A stretch of 64,000 nt of DNA, from assembly GCA_037103525.1 (NCBI GenBank), contig JAZKLR010000453.1:744001-808000 (forward strand), written 5' to 3'. Positions 11,190 through 22,677 of this stretch are shown here, piece by piece (positions within the stretch are counted from its first letter, which is position 1; every line of letters begins with the position of its first letter). The notes under the pieces are model-generated. The model did no database searches. It saw only the letters and a list, made by a program, of their open reading frames with translations, and was not told the DNA's origin. This DNA is from Ganaspis brasiliensis (taxonomy: Eukaryota; Arthropoda; Insecta; Hymenoptera; Figitidae). The position numbers and the translations under genes are program-made.

Positions 11190-11340
11190 AAAATTTCAGG
11201 ACCCTTTACCGTCTAAAAATTGAGATATTCATGTTCGAAATTTCAGTTTTTTATCATTTTGCATGTAAAATTGAAATTTCGAACATGAATTTCTTAAGTT
11301 TCAGATGGTAAAGATTCCTGAAATTTTATGCAGATAGAAG
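11190..11340. repeat. Imperfect hairpin upstream of the large exon
   Basis: AAAATTTCAGGACCCTTTACC and ATGTTCGAAATTTCAGTTTT pair with the reverse-complement stretch after 11262. It lies within intron 2 of the C76-like gene and is probably another small inverted-repeat element; no clear ends. Confidence 0.5.
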
Positions 11341-11458
11341 GCACATAAAATAACGTTTTCTCACAATTTAAAAAAATCCATAGAAAATCGATTTTTTCAA
11401 GTATAACTGCAAGAGAAATACTTTAAATAAAGTTAGCACATTATTATCTTTACCATAG

Positions 11459-12706
11459 GTACAAATATGCATGGAGTGGAAATTTAGACTACATTTATGA
11501 TCACGCATGGATGCTGTTTGTTCATATGGGTCCCATAAATGTCAAAAGAAAACAACGACTAAATGATATAGTAATATATAATTATAATTATGATATTGAA
11601 CTTGAACTAGTAGATGAATTCCAGTATATTTTTGAAATGAGTAATGTAAATTGGAATTTTGTGGACAACACTATAAAAAAAGAGAAGGAATTAAAAAGAA
11701 AAGAATTAATGCACATTCCAGAAGAGATGGGTCTAAAGAAAGATTCAACTCTAAAAAAGTTATTACTTAATAAGAGTTCCAAAAAACTAGAAGAATGGTT
11801 TAATAGATTAGATATGCAATATACAAACTGCATTATTAGAACAACCAGATTTTGTTTGGCTTTTTGGCAAGACGGACTTTTCTGGTACCTTTATAACCCA
11901 TTCAGATGTAATAAATTTGGATTTTGGGATAATGATGGTCGCAGCTGCATTATGAAATTTTGCTCGAGAGAATCATTAAAATGTCATTTGATCATTCTCT
12001 TTTTTAAAGCTTATGGACTTAACATTAGTTTGGAGAAGCAGCAAAATAATGATGATAACGAAAATGATGATAAAAAACAAGAAAATATAGAAAATGATGA
12101 CAGTAAAGGTAGTCCAGATAATAACACGGAAACTAATGAAGAAAATGTGGAACAAGAAGGAACAAAAGAATTGAAACAAAAACCAAGAAATGAACTTATT
12201 AAAATTCAGGTATTTAAGATGATTTTCCACAGCTGCAAAATTCACAAAACAAAATTAGACGAAAAAGTAGTCTCCCATTCTAAAGGTCAAATAAAAATTG
12301 AAAAAGAATTGAGTGAATGTCCAGAACGTACAAATGATTTAAAACATTCATGTATGACTGACGAAGAGAATCTCGATAAAAATCTTGCAACAGAAGAAAT
12401 AGAAAATGTAAATTGGCTTAATACCATGTCTATTACTTGGTCACGTACTTCAAACCCAATGACAAATAAAACTGAGAGGAATTCATTTAAAAAGAAACTA
12501 ATGTGGCATCAATATCATGTCGAAGAAGAGAATAAACTTTTCTCGTTATGGGCAAATATACACATCAAAGATGAAACATTCTCACAAAAAAATAGAGGAA
12601 AACAATCTTATGCTTGTTACGTTATTTGTGCTGGTATGATGATGCTAATAACACCAGATTTTTGGAGTCAACAAACTCTGAATTCTATTTTGGTTTGTGG
12701 AGACAG
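11459..12706 (+). CDS. Exon 3 (large) of the C76-like two-domain protein: end of domain A, acidic linker, start of domain B
   Basis: 415 complete codons with split codons at both ends (residues 196-612). The acceptor is taccatAG before 11459 and the donor is GACAG|GTAAGTC at 12707. The frame is open upstream of the ATG at 11511 (KYAWSGNLDYIYDHAW), so that ATG is not the start. Domain A ends with CLAFWQDGLFWYLYNPF (about residues 327-343) and an SCIMKFCSRESLKCHL segment. A low-complexity Asp/Glu/Asn/Lys linker follows (about 389-438). Domain B begins at RGKQSYACYVICAG (575-588) and W...LNSILVCGD. The repeated order Q..C box, W...L..I, then an FW/YY...D/N-P/H box suggests a tandem duplication. 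Domain A has Asn-Pro where domain B has Asp-x-His, so A is probably catalytically dead. No signal peptide or membrane segment is visible in this exon. Confidence 0.85.
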
Positions 12707-13531
12707 GTAAGTCACTTTATTAAAGAAACCTCTAGGTTGAATCCATTTTAAATTATGCAAGTCGACTAACCTTAAGTTAATGATTAACTGCAGCTAAAAA
12801 CAGTTTTGCTGTAAAGCGTTTTTTATAAGGCCTATATAATCGAAGGATGATGCCCTTCTTTGCAAAAATGTAAGTCTGGCAGAGTGCATGCCCTGCGTTT
12901 CTATATATAAGACTTTAAAATGTAGGAAGTTTATTTAATATTTGTAAGGAACAGACATACTTGATATTAAGCCTTTATGTCTAAATTTAGTAAAAATGTA
13001 ACTGCCAGACTTCTCAACCCCTGCCAATATGACGTTTAAGTAACAGATTCGTTGTTTAATAATGAATAATTAAGAAATTCGAAGCATCTTTTATAAAAAT
13101 GTCTTCTTTTTTATAGGTAGTATTTTGTATTTATATGACACCATTAAAAAATCGGAAGTATCCGCGTCCCACTAGTGATGGGATTTTATTTTGACTTTTT
13201 TCTCTGTTCCTAATATCGATTCCCAAATAACACGATAGTTAGCTGTAAAACTACTGTAAGGGTTATCCGTAAAAGTTGTAAGGTCGTTACAATGTAAACA
13301 AGCAGTAAGCATTCAGTGAACTAAAAATCTCCGCCTTACAGTAATACCAGTTAGACGTGGTTCAGAATAAAAAATAAAAAAATTCGGAAAAGTCCCTTAT
13401 CTTAACAATTATCAAAAAAAAATTTCAGCACTGTAATCTTTTATTTGATAATATTATTTACAAAGAGGAAAACTAAGGTTGGATTTATGTTATAATTTTC
13501 AAAATTTGTTTTTTTAACGTCTGGGAATTAA
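12707..13531. other. Intron 3 left part, no gene seen
   Basis: AT-rich sequence between exon 3 and the Penelope-like remnant. No repeats with partners in the window and no coding signal seen. Confidence 0.4.
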
Positions 13532-14947
13532 TATCAATAAATAAAATATAACGTATAGTCTCCAGACCAAGTCCATTTAATAAAATTAAAAACTCATCAC
13601 ATAATTAAAAACGTCAACGTTTCGCCAACTAATAAGAAGGCCTTCTCAGGACATAAAACTAAAAATTATAAACATTGTTACATAATTAAAATTCATAATA
13701 CAGTTTTTTAGGTTAATGATAGAACGTCCAACGTCCTTCCGGCAGGACAAAAAAGCCTTCCGCGAGTACGTACGAAATCGCGTTATAAAATTAACATGGA
13801 TTCAGATAAACAAAAAGTAGTATATATGGTTGGAAAGGTAAAGAATCAAGCTTTCAGCGCATGTAAAAATGGAACTTGAAAATTTAAACCCCGAAGCTTG
13901 GTAGCTAAAAGAAGTTAAATTTTCCAAAAATTCACATAATTTTTAGTCAAAAAAAGAAGACGCGCGGTACTGCCGGCAGGACGTTTTCGTTTTTTTAAAA
14001 AGACTACCTAGCCCTTGTACATAAATTTAAAAAATCGATATTTACGTCATCTGAAAGCTTGTTTCATTACCTAAAAAACCATATGTTCATTTTTATACTT
14101 ATCTGCTTCCATATTGATTTTATAGAGCGATTTCCGAGGGGCTCGTACGTGCCTGAGCCATTTACCATCGGCCGTCATTACGTTAGTTATAACAATATTT
14201 ACAAAAGTAATAATAAACTCAATTCCTTTGATGATGAAGATGATGAATTATGATGATAATGATGATAGTGATGATGATGATGATAATTATATGAAATTAA
14301 AATATTTTTTCACAAAAACGAATTGTCCTTCCGGAAGGACGTTTACTGTGTGAAAGCGCGTCCTACCGGCAGTACGCAGCCTTGGACGTTCTATAATTAA
14401 AAACAAGACATAAAACGAATTAAACTAAACCACAAAAAAGAATAAACTTACTTATTTCAAGCATAAAATTGCCATGAACATTCAAAACAAAAACAATACA
14501 GTCAACATTAAAATATAAATAGTAATAAATAAACATAAAAAGAATTGTCTTTTTCAACGATAAAAATCGTAGTCACATTTTTAAAAACAGTCAAAATTAA
14601 AATATGTCAGAATGATCACACATAAAAAATTCTATTAATGTGCAGATAAAGTAGAACACGGTTTTGTCTATCAGTATTTAAAATTAATATGTTTCATCAA
14701 ATTAATCAATATTTATCTAGAATCACATTATATAACTCATTATAATTATTCAGATCCGTTATCAAATTTAAACTATTCTCTTTTTCTTTTTTTGTAAAAA
14801 ACATTTCACCTACTTTACGTTTATAATCATTATTTTCTTTATGAACTATTTTAATATTATCAAAATCAAAATCATGTGATGAGTTTTTAATTTTATTAAA
14901 TGGACTTGGTCTGGAGACTATACTTTATATTTTATTTATTGATGTTA
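13532..14947 (-). mobile_element. Penelope-like element remnant with inverted terminal copies
   Basis: The first and last 70 bases are inverted copies (ATCAATAAATAAAATATAA..., with CCAGACCAAGTCCATTTAAT inside). On the minus strand, 14886-14706 encodes SSHDFDFDNIKIVHKEN, then KRKVGEMFF and a short tail to a stop. This resembles the C-terminal part that follows GIY-YIG in Penelope-like proteins. Near 13618-13660 the minus strand reads CTGAGAAGGCC...GGCGAAACGTT, the usual Penelope terminal motif with a damaged hammerhead core. The rest of the protein is missing, and the middle is occupied by another element (13717-14396). Confidence 0.7.
13717..14396. mobile_element. Nested inverted-repeat element with TCCTTCCGG motifs
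   Basis: Ends ATAGAACGTCCAA (left) and TTGGACGTTCTAT (right). Just inside each are CGTCCTTCCGGCAGGAC-like palindromes, which recur at about 13975 and 14325. Contains a GAT/GATGAT microsatellite at about 14230-14290. The short open frame inside is not supported as a gene. Confidence 0.55.
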
Positions 14948-14999
14948 TAATTTAATTTGTGCTTGCTTCGTGCAAGCTACATTGAGAACAAATTCAGGT

Positions 15000-15182
15000 A
15001 AAAATTTTTGTGCTGTTCACTATAAAAGCGGCATAATTGACAGTCTCCTAAATTTTACAGTTCTGTCTTACTATTTTTATCGCATTTTCTAGTAAAAATT
15101 GTGGGAAATATGGTAATAATTCTAAGATAGCACGGTAAAATTTAGGTGACTGTCAATAATGACGCTTTTATAGTTTTTCCGC
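15000..15182. mobile_element. MITE related to 58279-58514
   Basis: Hairpin containing GTGCTGTTCACTATAAAAGC and, inverted, GACGCTTTTATAG. The same sequence forms the complete element at 58279-58514, which has TA flanks. This copy has lost its outer ends. Confidence 0.6.
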
Positions 15183-15670
15183 TGAATCCGAATCCAAAGT
15201 CAGAATTGTTAGATTGGCTAAATTTTTTGAAATAATCTCAAAAAACAAAATTTCAAAAACACCATAAAAAAACCCAAAAAAATTTATTTTTGGTCGAGGC
15301 ACTACACTACATGTATTCTTATGTATTTTTCTCCGACAAATATGATTCTGAAGTTAAAATTAGCAGATTGGCTAAAATTTTTTAAATTATTTTAAAAAAC
15401 ACCAATTAAAACACAAAAACAATTTTTTTGGCGGGACATTCCGGTAGTGTTTTCCTACCTATTTTTCTCCGCTGAATCCGAATTCGAAGTCAGAATAAAC
15501 AATTTGGCTAATTTTTTTTTAGATATTTTCAAAAAACTGCTCAAAAACGAGAAAGAAACTATTTTTTTGAGATTATCTAATAAAGTTTAGTGAATCTAGT
15601 AATTCTGACTTTGGATTTGGATTCAGAGGAGAAAAATACGTAGGAGACAAAGTTTTTTCTTGTGTGCCTG
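15183..15670. repeat. Repeat of the CTGAATCCGAATCCAAAGTC family (several units)
   Basis: Repeated units of CGCTGAATCCGAATCCAAAG, TTGGCTAAAATTTTTT and TCTCAAAAAA, facing an inverted unit at the right ending near GTGTGCCTGTGTAA. Other copies: 21370-21630, 33400-33525 and 57150-57532. The best end reads GTGGGACTGTGT. Probably a MITE family with internal duplications. Confidence 0.6.
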
Positions 15671-15730
15671 TGTAATTAATATAAAGCTTGTATGAATTGA
15701 TTTTTTAAAAAATAATAATATTATTTATAG

Positions 15731-16232
15731 TTACTACACTTCTAGTATCCTAAAGGCAGATGTTCAATCGGAAAGATTAAAATTATTAAACACTGATTGC
15801 TTAATCAATTATTTATCTGAAGAATTCAAAATTGGACACTTTTTATTTCAAGTCAAAATATTACCAGCATTTTGTGGAAAACTTTACAGCAATCACAACA
15901 CATGCCTCTGGAGTGCCTTGACTAAGTGTTTTTTAAATTACCATTTTGGCATTTTAACTTGTGAAAATGCTTGTTTGGGCATCTTCAAGCAGAGTGACTC
16001 CTACTATATTTTTGATGTCCATTCAGTAGGACCACCAATATTTCAATATGGAAAAGGTACAGCATATTTGTTAAGAACTAATCATTTCCATAAATTTATA
16101 ATAAGTCTGATTTTGTTAATTAGTTCGCCAGAGTGCAGTCAATTTGCTCTGAATCCTATTGATATTTTAAAAATTACTGATCTTGATAATATTAAATGTA
16201 AGAAAAAAAACAAAAACACTGATTTTATGTAA
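15731..16232 (+). CDS. Terminal exon of the C76-like two-domain protein: end of domain B
   Basis: Acceptor ttatttatAG before 15731. The T completes AG|T (Ser), giving VCGDSYYTSS across the junction. 166 residues then lead to TAA at 16230-16232. The key stretch is ACLGIFKQSDSYYIFDVHS (about residues 692-710), followed by a Gly-Lys-Gly segment and AYLLR. The Asp-x-His (FDVHS) sits where the C76 and related papain-like folds carry their catalytic His box. The Q..C box of this domain reads GKQSYAC, with Ser directly after GKQ, so activity is uncertain. The exon ends in a Lys/Asn-rich tail. Family assignment rests on motif order only; an unrelated insect-specific family is possible. Confidence 0.85.
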
Positions 16233-16275
16233 GAATTTCAAATTTACTACAAATTATACTACAAAGAGAAGTTTT

Positions 16276-16281
16276 ATTAAA
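16276..16281 (+). terminator. Candidate polyadenylation signal of the C76-like gene
   Basis: ATTAAA 44 bases after the stop codon. A second candidate, AATAAA, lies at 16473-16478. In AT-rich DNA such hexamers occur by chance, so the choice is tentative. Confidence 0.35.
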
Positions 16282-17705
16282 GTGGTTATAAGTTTCAAAA
16301 AACATTTTATATTAAGGAGTTCTTGACAATTTATTTTTGGTCAGAAACATTTTATTGTGAAATGTTAACACAAAAAGGCGTTATTTATGCAAATCGATTT
16401 TTGTGTAAAAAAATCAAGTTTTTTGATCTACATTCCGCAGTAATCAATTCATGATAATGAAACTGACCCGGAAATAAAAACCTATTCACTTTTTGTGAAT
16501 AGTTCATGAGCTCAAGTGAATCTGATTTCTTAAAAGGAAATTTATGATTAATTCTGACTCAAATCATTTTAATTTTTCAAGTGTTTTTTATTTTTTAGAA
16601 ACATGTTCAACAAAAATTTGATATATTTGTTCAATTTTAAAAACTATTATGATAAATCTAACAGCCCTGCACATAATTTATTTAAGAAGCTTAATTAATT
16701 AAAAATTCCAAATTTTGTGTCAAATATGACAATCTAACCTCAAATTTTCCAAATCGATTTGTAATTACAAATCAAGCTGATTCAATAAATTGTGTATTAA
16801 TAGGAAATCACTAAAAATAACTACTCGATTCAAAACTATTTAGAATGTCAATCATTAATCTGCTTTTTTAAAAACTCCGATTCACTATATAGGTTTTATT
16901 CAATAAATTTTTTTCCGGGGTATGTACAAATTTACAGTTCCTCAAGTAAATTAACTTGAGTAAAGAGCAAACTGAGCAAATTTAATTTGACTTGTCACCT
17001 TCAAATAAACATCCCTCTATGTAAATTTTGATAAATGTATGCAGTAAAAGAAAATAATATTTTACATGTATATAAGATCATAATTTTGTTTATCGGTTAA
17101 AGTGGAAAAAGCACTTTAATCGATCGTCTCTAAGACAAAGTCCCCAAGCCCCAACGGTACATTAAGGATCTTATTAGTTTCGGTTTAACTGTCCCCTTAT
17201 GTACTTAGTCCACTAAACTTTCATTTACTTTCCACTACAAAGTTATAAGTTTCGTGATTGTCCACATAATTGGTACTCACGGGCTTTTCAGAACCACTAT
17301 AGCTACACACCCTTGGACATAATATAATTTATGAATATTAGACAGTTTTTCAGAAATTTTTAGATTAAATCTAAATTAAAACAAATTAAGAATTATAATT
17401 TCTTATAATAATTAGGATCATCTATATATATGTGTGTGTGATTCCCTGTGTACAATAAAAAATACGTAAGTATAACAAAAAAATCATAAGAAAGTAATTT
17501 TTTTTAAAAAGTTCTTTGTTTTTCTCAATTTTATTAACATAGAAAATATAAGGAGATATTTATAAATACTCATTACATTAATTACTAAAAAAATTTATTA
17601 ATTTACCTTTTGCAATGATATTCTGGAGATAGTGAAATGTACGATGACGTTCTGGCTCTTTAAATTGTATTTTTACAAATATAATACTTAATAATACAAA
17701 ATGTA
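16282..17705. other. Intergenic AT-rich DNA, no gene seen
   Basis: Sequence after the C76-like gene. No repeat partner or coding signal was recognised. Confidence 0.4.
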
Positions 17706-18589
17706 GGGGAGAGGGCCCCAAGTTGGACACCCAATCGATTTATTGCTGTAGAATCCAAACCGAATAAAATATATTAAAATGTTTTATACCGGATGAAAGT
17801 ACAATTTATAAGGTAACTTATCGCCACAGAGATAAAATTTTATTTTGAACATAAACATTTTTTAAAGCATTTTTTCTAATTGTTAAAATTTTCGGTCTAA
17901 AAAAAAGGGCCCCAAGATGGACACCTTCTTAAAAGTCTCTGAAAATGGTAGTAAATAAAAAATTAACATCGTGTAACAATTCTTGAACTAAGTTTTAATC
18001 ATTTTACGGAATTTATCAAGAAATAAAATTTCTAAAAACTTCAATTTAATAGCTTAACAGTAAAAAGTAATAAAATATCGAAAAATATCAATATAATAAA
18101 TTCTCTAACGATAAAATCACATTTTATGGTGGAAAATAAAAAATTTTAATTAATTGGCTCAAAAAATTATTGAAAAAAGTATAAAATCGAAAATATGCAA
18201 AAAAAATACATTGAGATTTTAGGCCTGTCCATCTTAGGGTACATGATACCATTTTTTAATCCCCAGTAAAAATATATATACGAATACTGAATTAGTAAAA
18301 TCATTTTAGAATATTATTATACGATAAATAAAGAATATTATAACGTTCAGTACTCATTCTAAATCATAAATTTAAATAACTTTACCAACTTGAGAAAAAA
18401 CTGTTACAAAACTTTTTTAGACACAAAATTACGTGGTATGTGTAGAAGAAAAACCAACTGGTTTTTTTTCTTCAAATGTGCATCAAAATGTTCGCCTATA
18501 CAAACAACAAAAATGACAGAAAGCATAAGGCGCTGTCACCTTAAACAAAAATTTTATACGAAATGTCCATCTTGGGGCCCACTCCCCTA
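17706..18589. mobile_element. Inverted-repeat element, GGGGAGAGGGCCCCAAG ends, TA target
   Basis: The left end GGGGAGAGGGCCCCAAGTTG pairs with the right end CATCTTGGGGCCCACTCCCC with few mismatches. TA flanks both sides (17704-17705, 18590-18591). An internal 'CCAAGATGGACACC' repeat recurs. AT-rich interior without coding capacity. The ends resemble the GGGGAGGTGGGGGCAAGACG sequence at 34033. Confidence 0.65.
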
Positions 18590-18591
18590 TA

Positions 18592-20440
18592 CGTATATTC
18601 AATATACTAAATTAAAAAAAAAGCAAGAAATGATAAAAAAATAATAAAACAGGCACATTTATATTTGCACAATAATTTATTTTTTTATTCACATATAGCA
18701 TAAGCTATATTTACATACTTATTTACACGCTATTATTTTTATTTACAAATTTCCGGAGAATATGATTGCCGCGCAAAAAGGTCATTTATGATAATGTTAA
18801 ATTTGTTTATGCTTCAATTTCAGACAATATATTTATATTTATGTTAACTGACAATATGAGTTATAATCTTCAATATAAAATAAATAAAACATATTTATTC
18901 TATAATAAAATTTATAGTGAACTTTCCAAAAATAAAGGAGTTTGAAGAAAAATGATAACTGTGGTAAAAATGTTTGCTTTAATTTTTGAAAAGTGTTATC
19001 TTATACCTATTTCATATTAGTAATATATAAGTAAACTTCATGGAAACTTTTATTTTTTTATTACACCGAACAATGATCTATGTTACATTTGATCGAAAAT
19101 GAGATTATTATGAAAACAAGTGCATTTATTATCGGCTAGTGCGCCTGAATAAATAAAAAATGTATTATTTTTTAATCATGTGGGAACAACGATTTATGTT
19201 ACAAACATAAAAAAGTATATAAATTTAATATACGCTTACATTGATATGCCATATACAGTCATTCTGACTACTAATTTTCTGATAAACACCATAATTCACA
19301 TTTAATTATTATCATTTTAATGACAATTTCTGTTTTTCATGTTTCCTGTAAAACTGCAAATTTGCATAGATCATTATTCGGTGTTACTTAGTTACTTTCC
19401 AATTACATATTCATTTCCTTTTGTTCTGTTAAATTTGCAATGTATTTTAATACCTCATAGAATTTGTGTTGTGAAAAAATACACAGAAATTAATTTAAAT
19501 ATAATGGAATAACTATAAGTAAGTTTTAAAAAAATGGTACAAAACTACAAAATAAAAAAAGCTTTTTCTTTGAAAAATTAAAAGCAATAAGATGGAGCAC
19601 TGCAATGTTAACAAATTTTCGTCGATGGAACAATTATAGGATTTTAATTTATTCATGCCAGTGTAAACATAATTATAAGTAAACTAAATTAGTGATAAAT
19701 CAGTTGCTATTCAATCAATGTATATTGTATATGAATCCATGAACCATCCATTTATTTAAATTTTCTATTATCAATTTGCTAATATTTCAGGTTTTTTTAT
19801 TACAATCGATTAATACGAAAAAAATTTAATATACATGTTTCATGAATTTTAAATGCGAGCGCTAACAAAAAATATTGTACTTTATAAAACATTTGTCAAA
19901 AGTGATATATTATATATAAAGTCGGAACATTTGTATTAGTTGGCGGCATTTATTAAGATCATTTAAAAATGTAAATGTCTACAAGTTTACATTTTTTTTT
20001 TACAAATTTTTTGCTTATATGTGAATTATAATAAAAACAATTTATAATACAAAATCTAGTGTACGAGTAATCATTCCATTTGTTATGTACATAATAGTAT
20101 ATTAACATGTATAGAGCTTAAAATATTTGCAAAAAATACTAAATAGTATGAAGAAATATGATACGCCAATTCTTTATGAAAAAATAATAACATTGTACTC
20201 GGAATAGTATCATTATGTGGCATGCATAAAAGCAAGACTTTTTAGGTGCGCTAATGAGGCTTTCAGGACAAGTCGTCAATGATCATGGTTACACTGCCGA
20301 TTTAGGAGTTGTATGAAACAATTAAAAAGGGGTTTAAAATATACATTAAATTACATTGAGAAAATTTAAACCGGATTTTTTACAAAACATTCTGTAATAA
20401 TGCTAGGACCAAACAACACATTTAGCGATTGCTAAACGTT
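18592..20440. other. Intergenic region low in repeats
   Basis: No transposon ends or tandem repeats were seen here, unlike most of the window. Short, less AT-rich stretches (for example around 18755-18800, 19120-19150 and 20225-20300) stand out and could be conserved noncoding elements of the goosecoid domain. No gene found. Confidence 0.35.
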
Positions 20441-20445
20441 TAATC

Positions 20446-20643
20446 GTTATCCATTACGTGACAGTTCTTAAAAATAACGCTTTGCCAGCTTAATTAAGAA
20501 GCCAATCCAGACAAGGTTTCTGGAGGTGGTTATCTATGAGATAGAAAGAGATACCTAACCCTATGGTTATCTCTTTTTCTCTCATACAAATTCCCCTAGA
20601 TCACACACTGGGTTAACTTTACAGAACTGTCATGTAATGGATA
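20446..20643. mobile_element. Short inverted-repeat element (TATCCATTACGTGACAGTTC ends)
   Basis: TATCCATTACGTGACAGTTC at the left matches AGAACTGTCATGTAATGGAT at the right with one mismatch. The interior carries GATAGAAAGAGATA...TATCTCTTTTTCTC pairing. Target duplication not determined. Confidence 0.5.
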
Positions 20644-20921
20644 CACAGAAAAAAATTCTGCTCATTTCTGATGCATACTCAATTTAAGCAAAGCTTAACG
20701 ACATTGAACGAGTAACCACGTTCTGTGCGACGAGAGTAGTCGAATCAAAGTAGCATTAGCGAGTCTTGAAATCATCATTTGAACCTTAAAATTTGCTAAT
20801 GTACAAGCCACATATGATATTTTTTGCGCCATTGACATGAAAAAAAAACCCGGTGCACAGTCCAAACTTTTTTTGGGTTAGGGGAGGACGATGTCTTCCA
20901 AACTTTGGAAACGTAATACGT

Positions 20922-21356
20922 CACGGAGAAAAAATATTTGCTGTCTTAGCGAAGATTTAGGTACCTTAGCTAACCCCAATTGTTATTATATGGATAGCAA
21001 TTTATGTTAGCTAGCACAACTAATAATTATTAGCTTTAACATCTATTTTGCTTGCCTCTATTGCACAGACAAAACCTGAACTCAAAATGAGTCCATTTTT
21101 TCTCATTCTAAGGAAATAAAAATTCCTTCACTCGTGCTAAGCTTTATTCCAGAAAGGCACAAAATGACTTTTTCAGTGTTAAAGAGTCATTTAGCGACTT
21201 TTTGTACTAAAAATTAACATGAGTAAAGAATTTCTCATTTTTGCTGTGTCTCAGAGTGAGTCAAAACGGACTCATTATGGGTTCAACTTTTTTCTGTGTA
21301 GCTACCGTAGCTAAACATTAGCTATCCATATAATAGTAAACTCATTTTTCTCAGTA
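20922..21356. mobile_element. CACTG-type element with GCTA hairpin, carrying a nested MITE
   Basis: Begins CACGGAGAAAAAATATTTG and ends CTCATTTTTCTCAGTA, with internal TATATGGATAGCAA/TTAGCTATCCATATAA pairing. The related intact copy is 58568-58772. It is interrupted by the element at 21066-21296. Confidence 0.6.
21066..21296. mobile_element. MITE of the CAGAAAAAACCTGAA family (nested)
   Basis: Starts CAGACAAAACCTGAACTCAA and ends AACTTTTTTCTG, with ATGAGTC.../...GACTCAT pairing. The same family is at 27423-27641 and, truncated, at 28380-28560. Confidence 0.6.
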
Positions 21357-21975
21357 CATTGAATAACACAGAGACACAAAAAAACCTATATTTTTGACCG
21401 AGTCACTACACTATAGTGTACTCCTACATATTTTTTTCTATTAAATCCAAAGTCACAATTATTAAATTGGCTAAAATTTTTGAGATAAAGATAACCTCAA
21501 AAAAATCATTTTTTCCGACTTTTTTAGCGGTTTTTTGAAATTATTTCAAAAATTATCCAATCTACCAATTCTGACTTCGGATTCGGTTTCAGCGGGGAAA
21601 AATATGTAGGAATGCACTAGTGCAGTACACTGAAAAAAATACTCTAGTCGCATTAGCCATACAATTATTGTTGGCAGTTTTTCTGGAACTTCGAATACTA
21701 TATGAATGAATGTCCCATAATGCATCGGTGTGCCACTGACAGTTCTACCTAACCTAAAAATATACATCGCAGTTTCACTAGTCATATGTCTAATAAAAGA
21801 CAAATATCGTATAGCAGTATCTATGTTATCAATATATTATGGGTGATTTATCCATAATTGTGGCTGTACCGTGGAGTTATTTGTTTCAGTGTATCACATC
21901 CAAAAGTTTTTTTATGTGTCTCTTTCATGCTTAAATTTATGTACTCAATAACAGTGGAAGGTGGGTAGTTTTCCT

Positions 21976-22137
21976 CACTCTAAAAACAAGTGTCTTATTT
22001 TGTCCTCACTTTTAAGACATTTTGAGGTGTCTTAATTTTAAACCATTGAGATAGTGTCTTAAAAATGCCTGTAAGACGCTTTCTAAACGTCTTATGTCTT
22101 AAAATTAGACACTTGTAAGACACCTGTTTTTACAGTG
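21976..22137. mobile_element. CACTG-type TGTCTTA hairpin MITE (162 bp), CT duplicated
   Basis: CACTCTAAAAACAAGTGTC ... CACCTGTTTTTACAGTG. Direct CT on both sides (21974-21975, 22138-22139). One of seven or more family members in the window. Confidence 0.7.
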
Positions 22138-22201
22138 CTGAAAGCCCTGTAGCGGCTCCAAATAACATATCTTGAATAAATATATTTTTGGTACGTGCAA
22201 A

Positions 22202-22331
22202 CACTGCAAAAACATGGTGTCTTAAATTGGACAAAAATGTCTTTAATTAAGATACTTTTGGTGTCTAAGACACGAAAAATGTCTTAATTTAAGACATTTT
22301 TGAACAATTTAAGACACCTGTTTTTGCAGTG
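22202..22331. mobile_element. CACTG-type TGTCTTA hairpin MITE (130 bp), AA duplicated
   Basis: CACTGCAAAAACATGGTGTC ... CACCTGTTTTTGCAGTG. Almost the same sequence as 25320-25449 and 59576-59705, and the same length. Flanked by AA on both sides. Confidence 0.8.
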
Positions 22332-22677
22332 AACAAGAAGTACGAGTTACCGTTTTCAAAATTTGCATTATACTGCTTTTTTTGTATGTATACCTATACA
22401 TACATATATGACAATTGCCATAAAAAATATTTTTTGGCAATTGTCATTTGCAATAACGTCAAAACTGCAACTGCATTAAAAGCAGTAACAGTAAATCCTT
22501 ATCAATAGAAATTTTGTATGAGTTATATTATAACAGTTATGATTTCTCAGTGTAAACATTGTAATAAAATAATGAAAAACTATATGCTATAATAAACTAT
22601 TACTAATTTTAATTAGTTAAATTCTTCAACTATAAATTAAGATTTCCTTCATCTGAATGAATGTAAAAATTGTTTTA

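Noticed and set aside
11588..12245. Minus-strand open frames within the large exon
   Set aside because: Antisense shadows of a well-supported plus-strand exon; hydrophobic composition reflects reverse-complemented Asn/Asp/Lys codons.
13614..13660. Second hammerhead ribozyme in the Penelope-like remnant
   Set aside because: Minus strand reads CTGAGAA instead of CTGANGA, so the core is broken.
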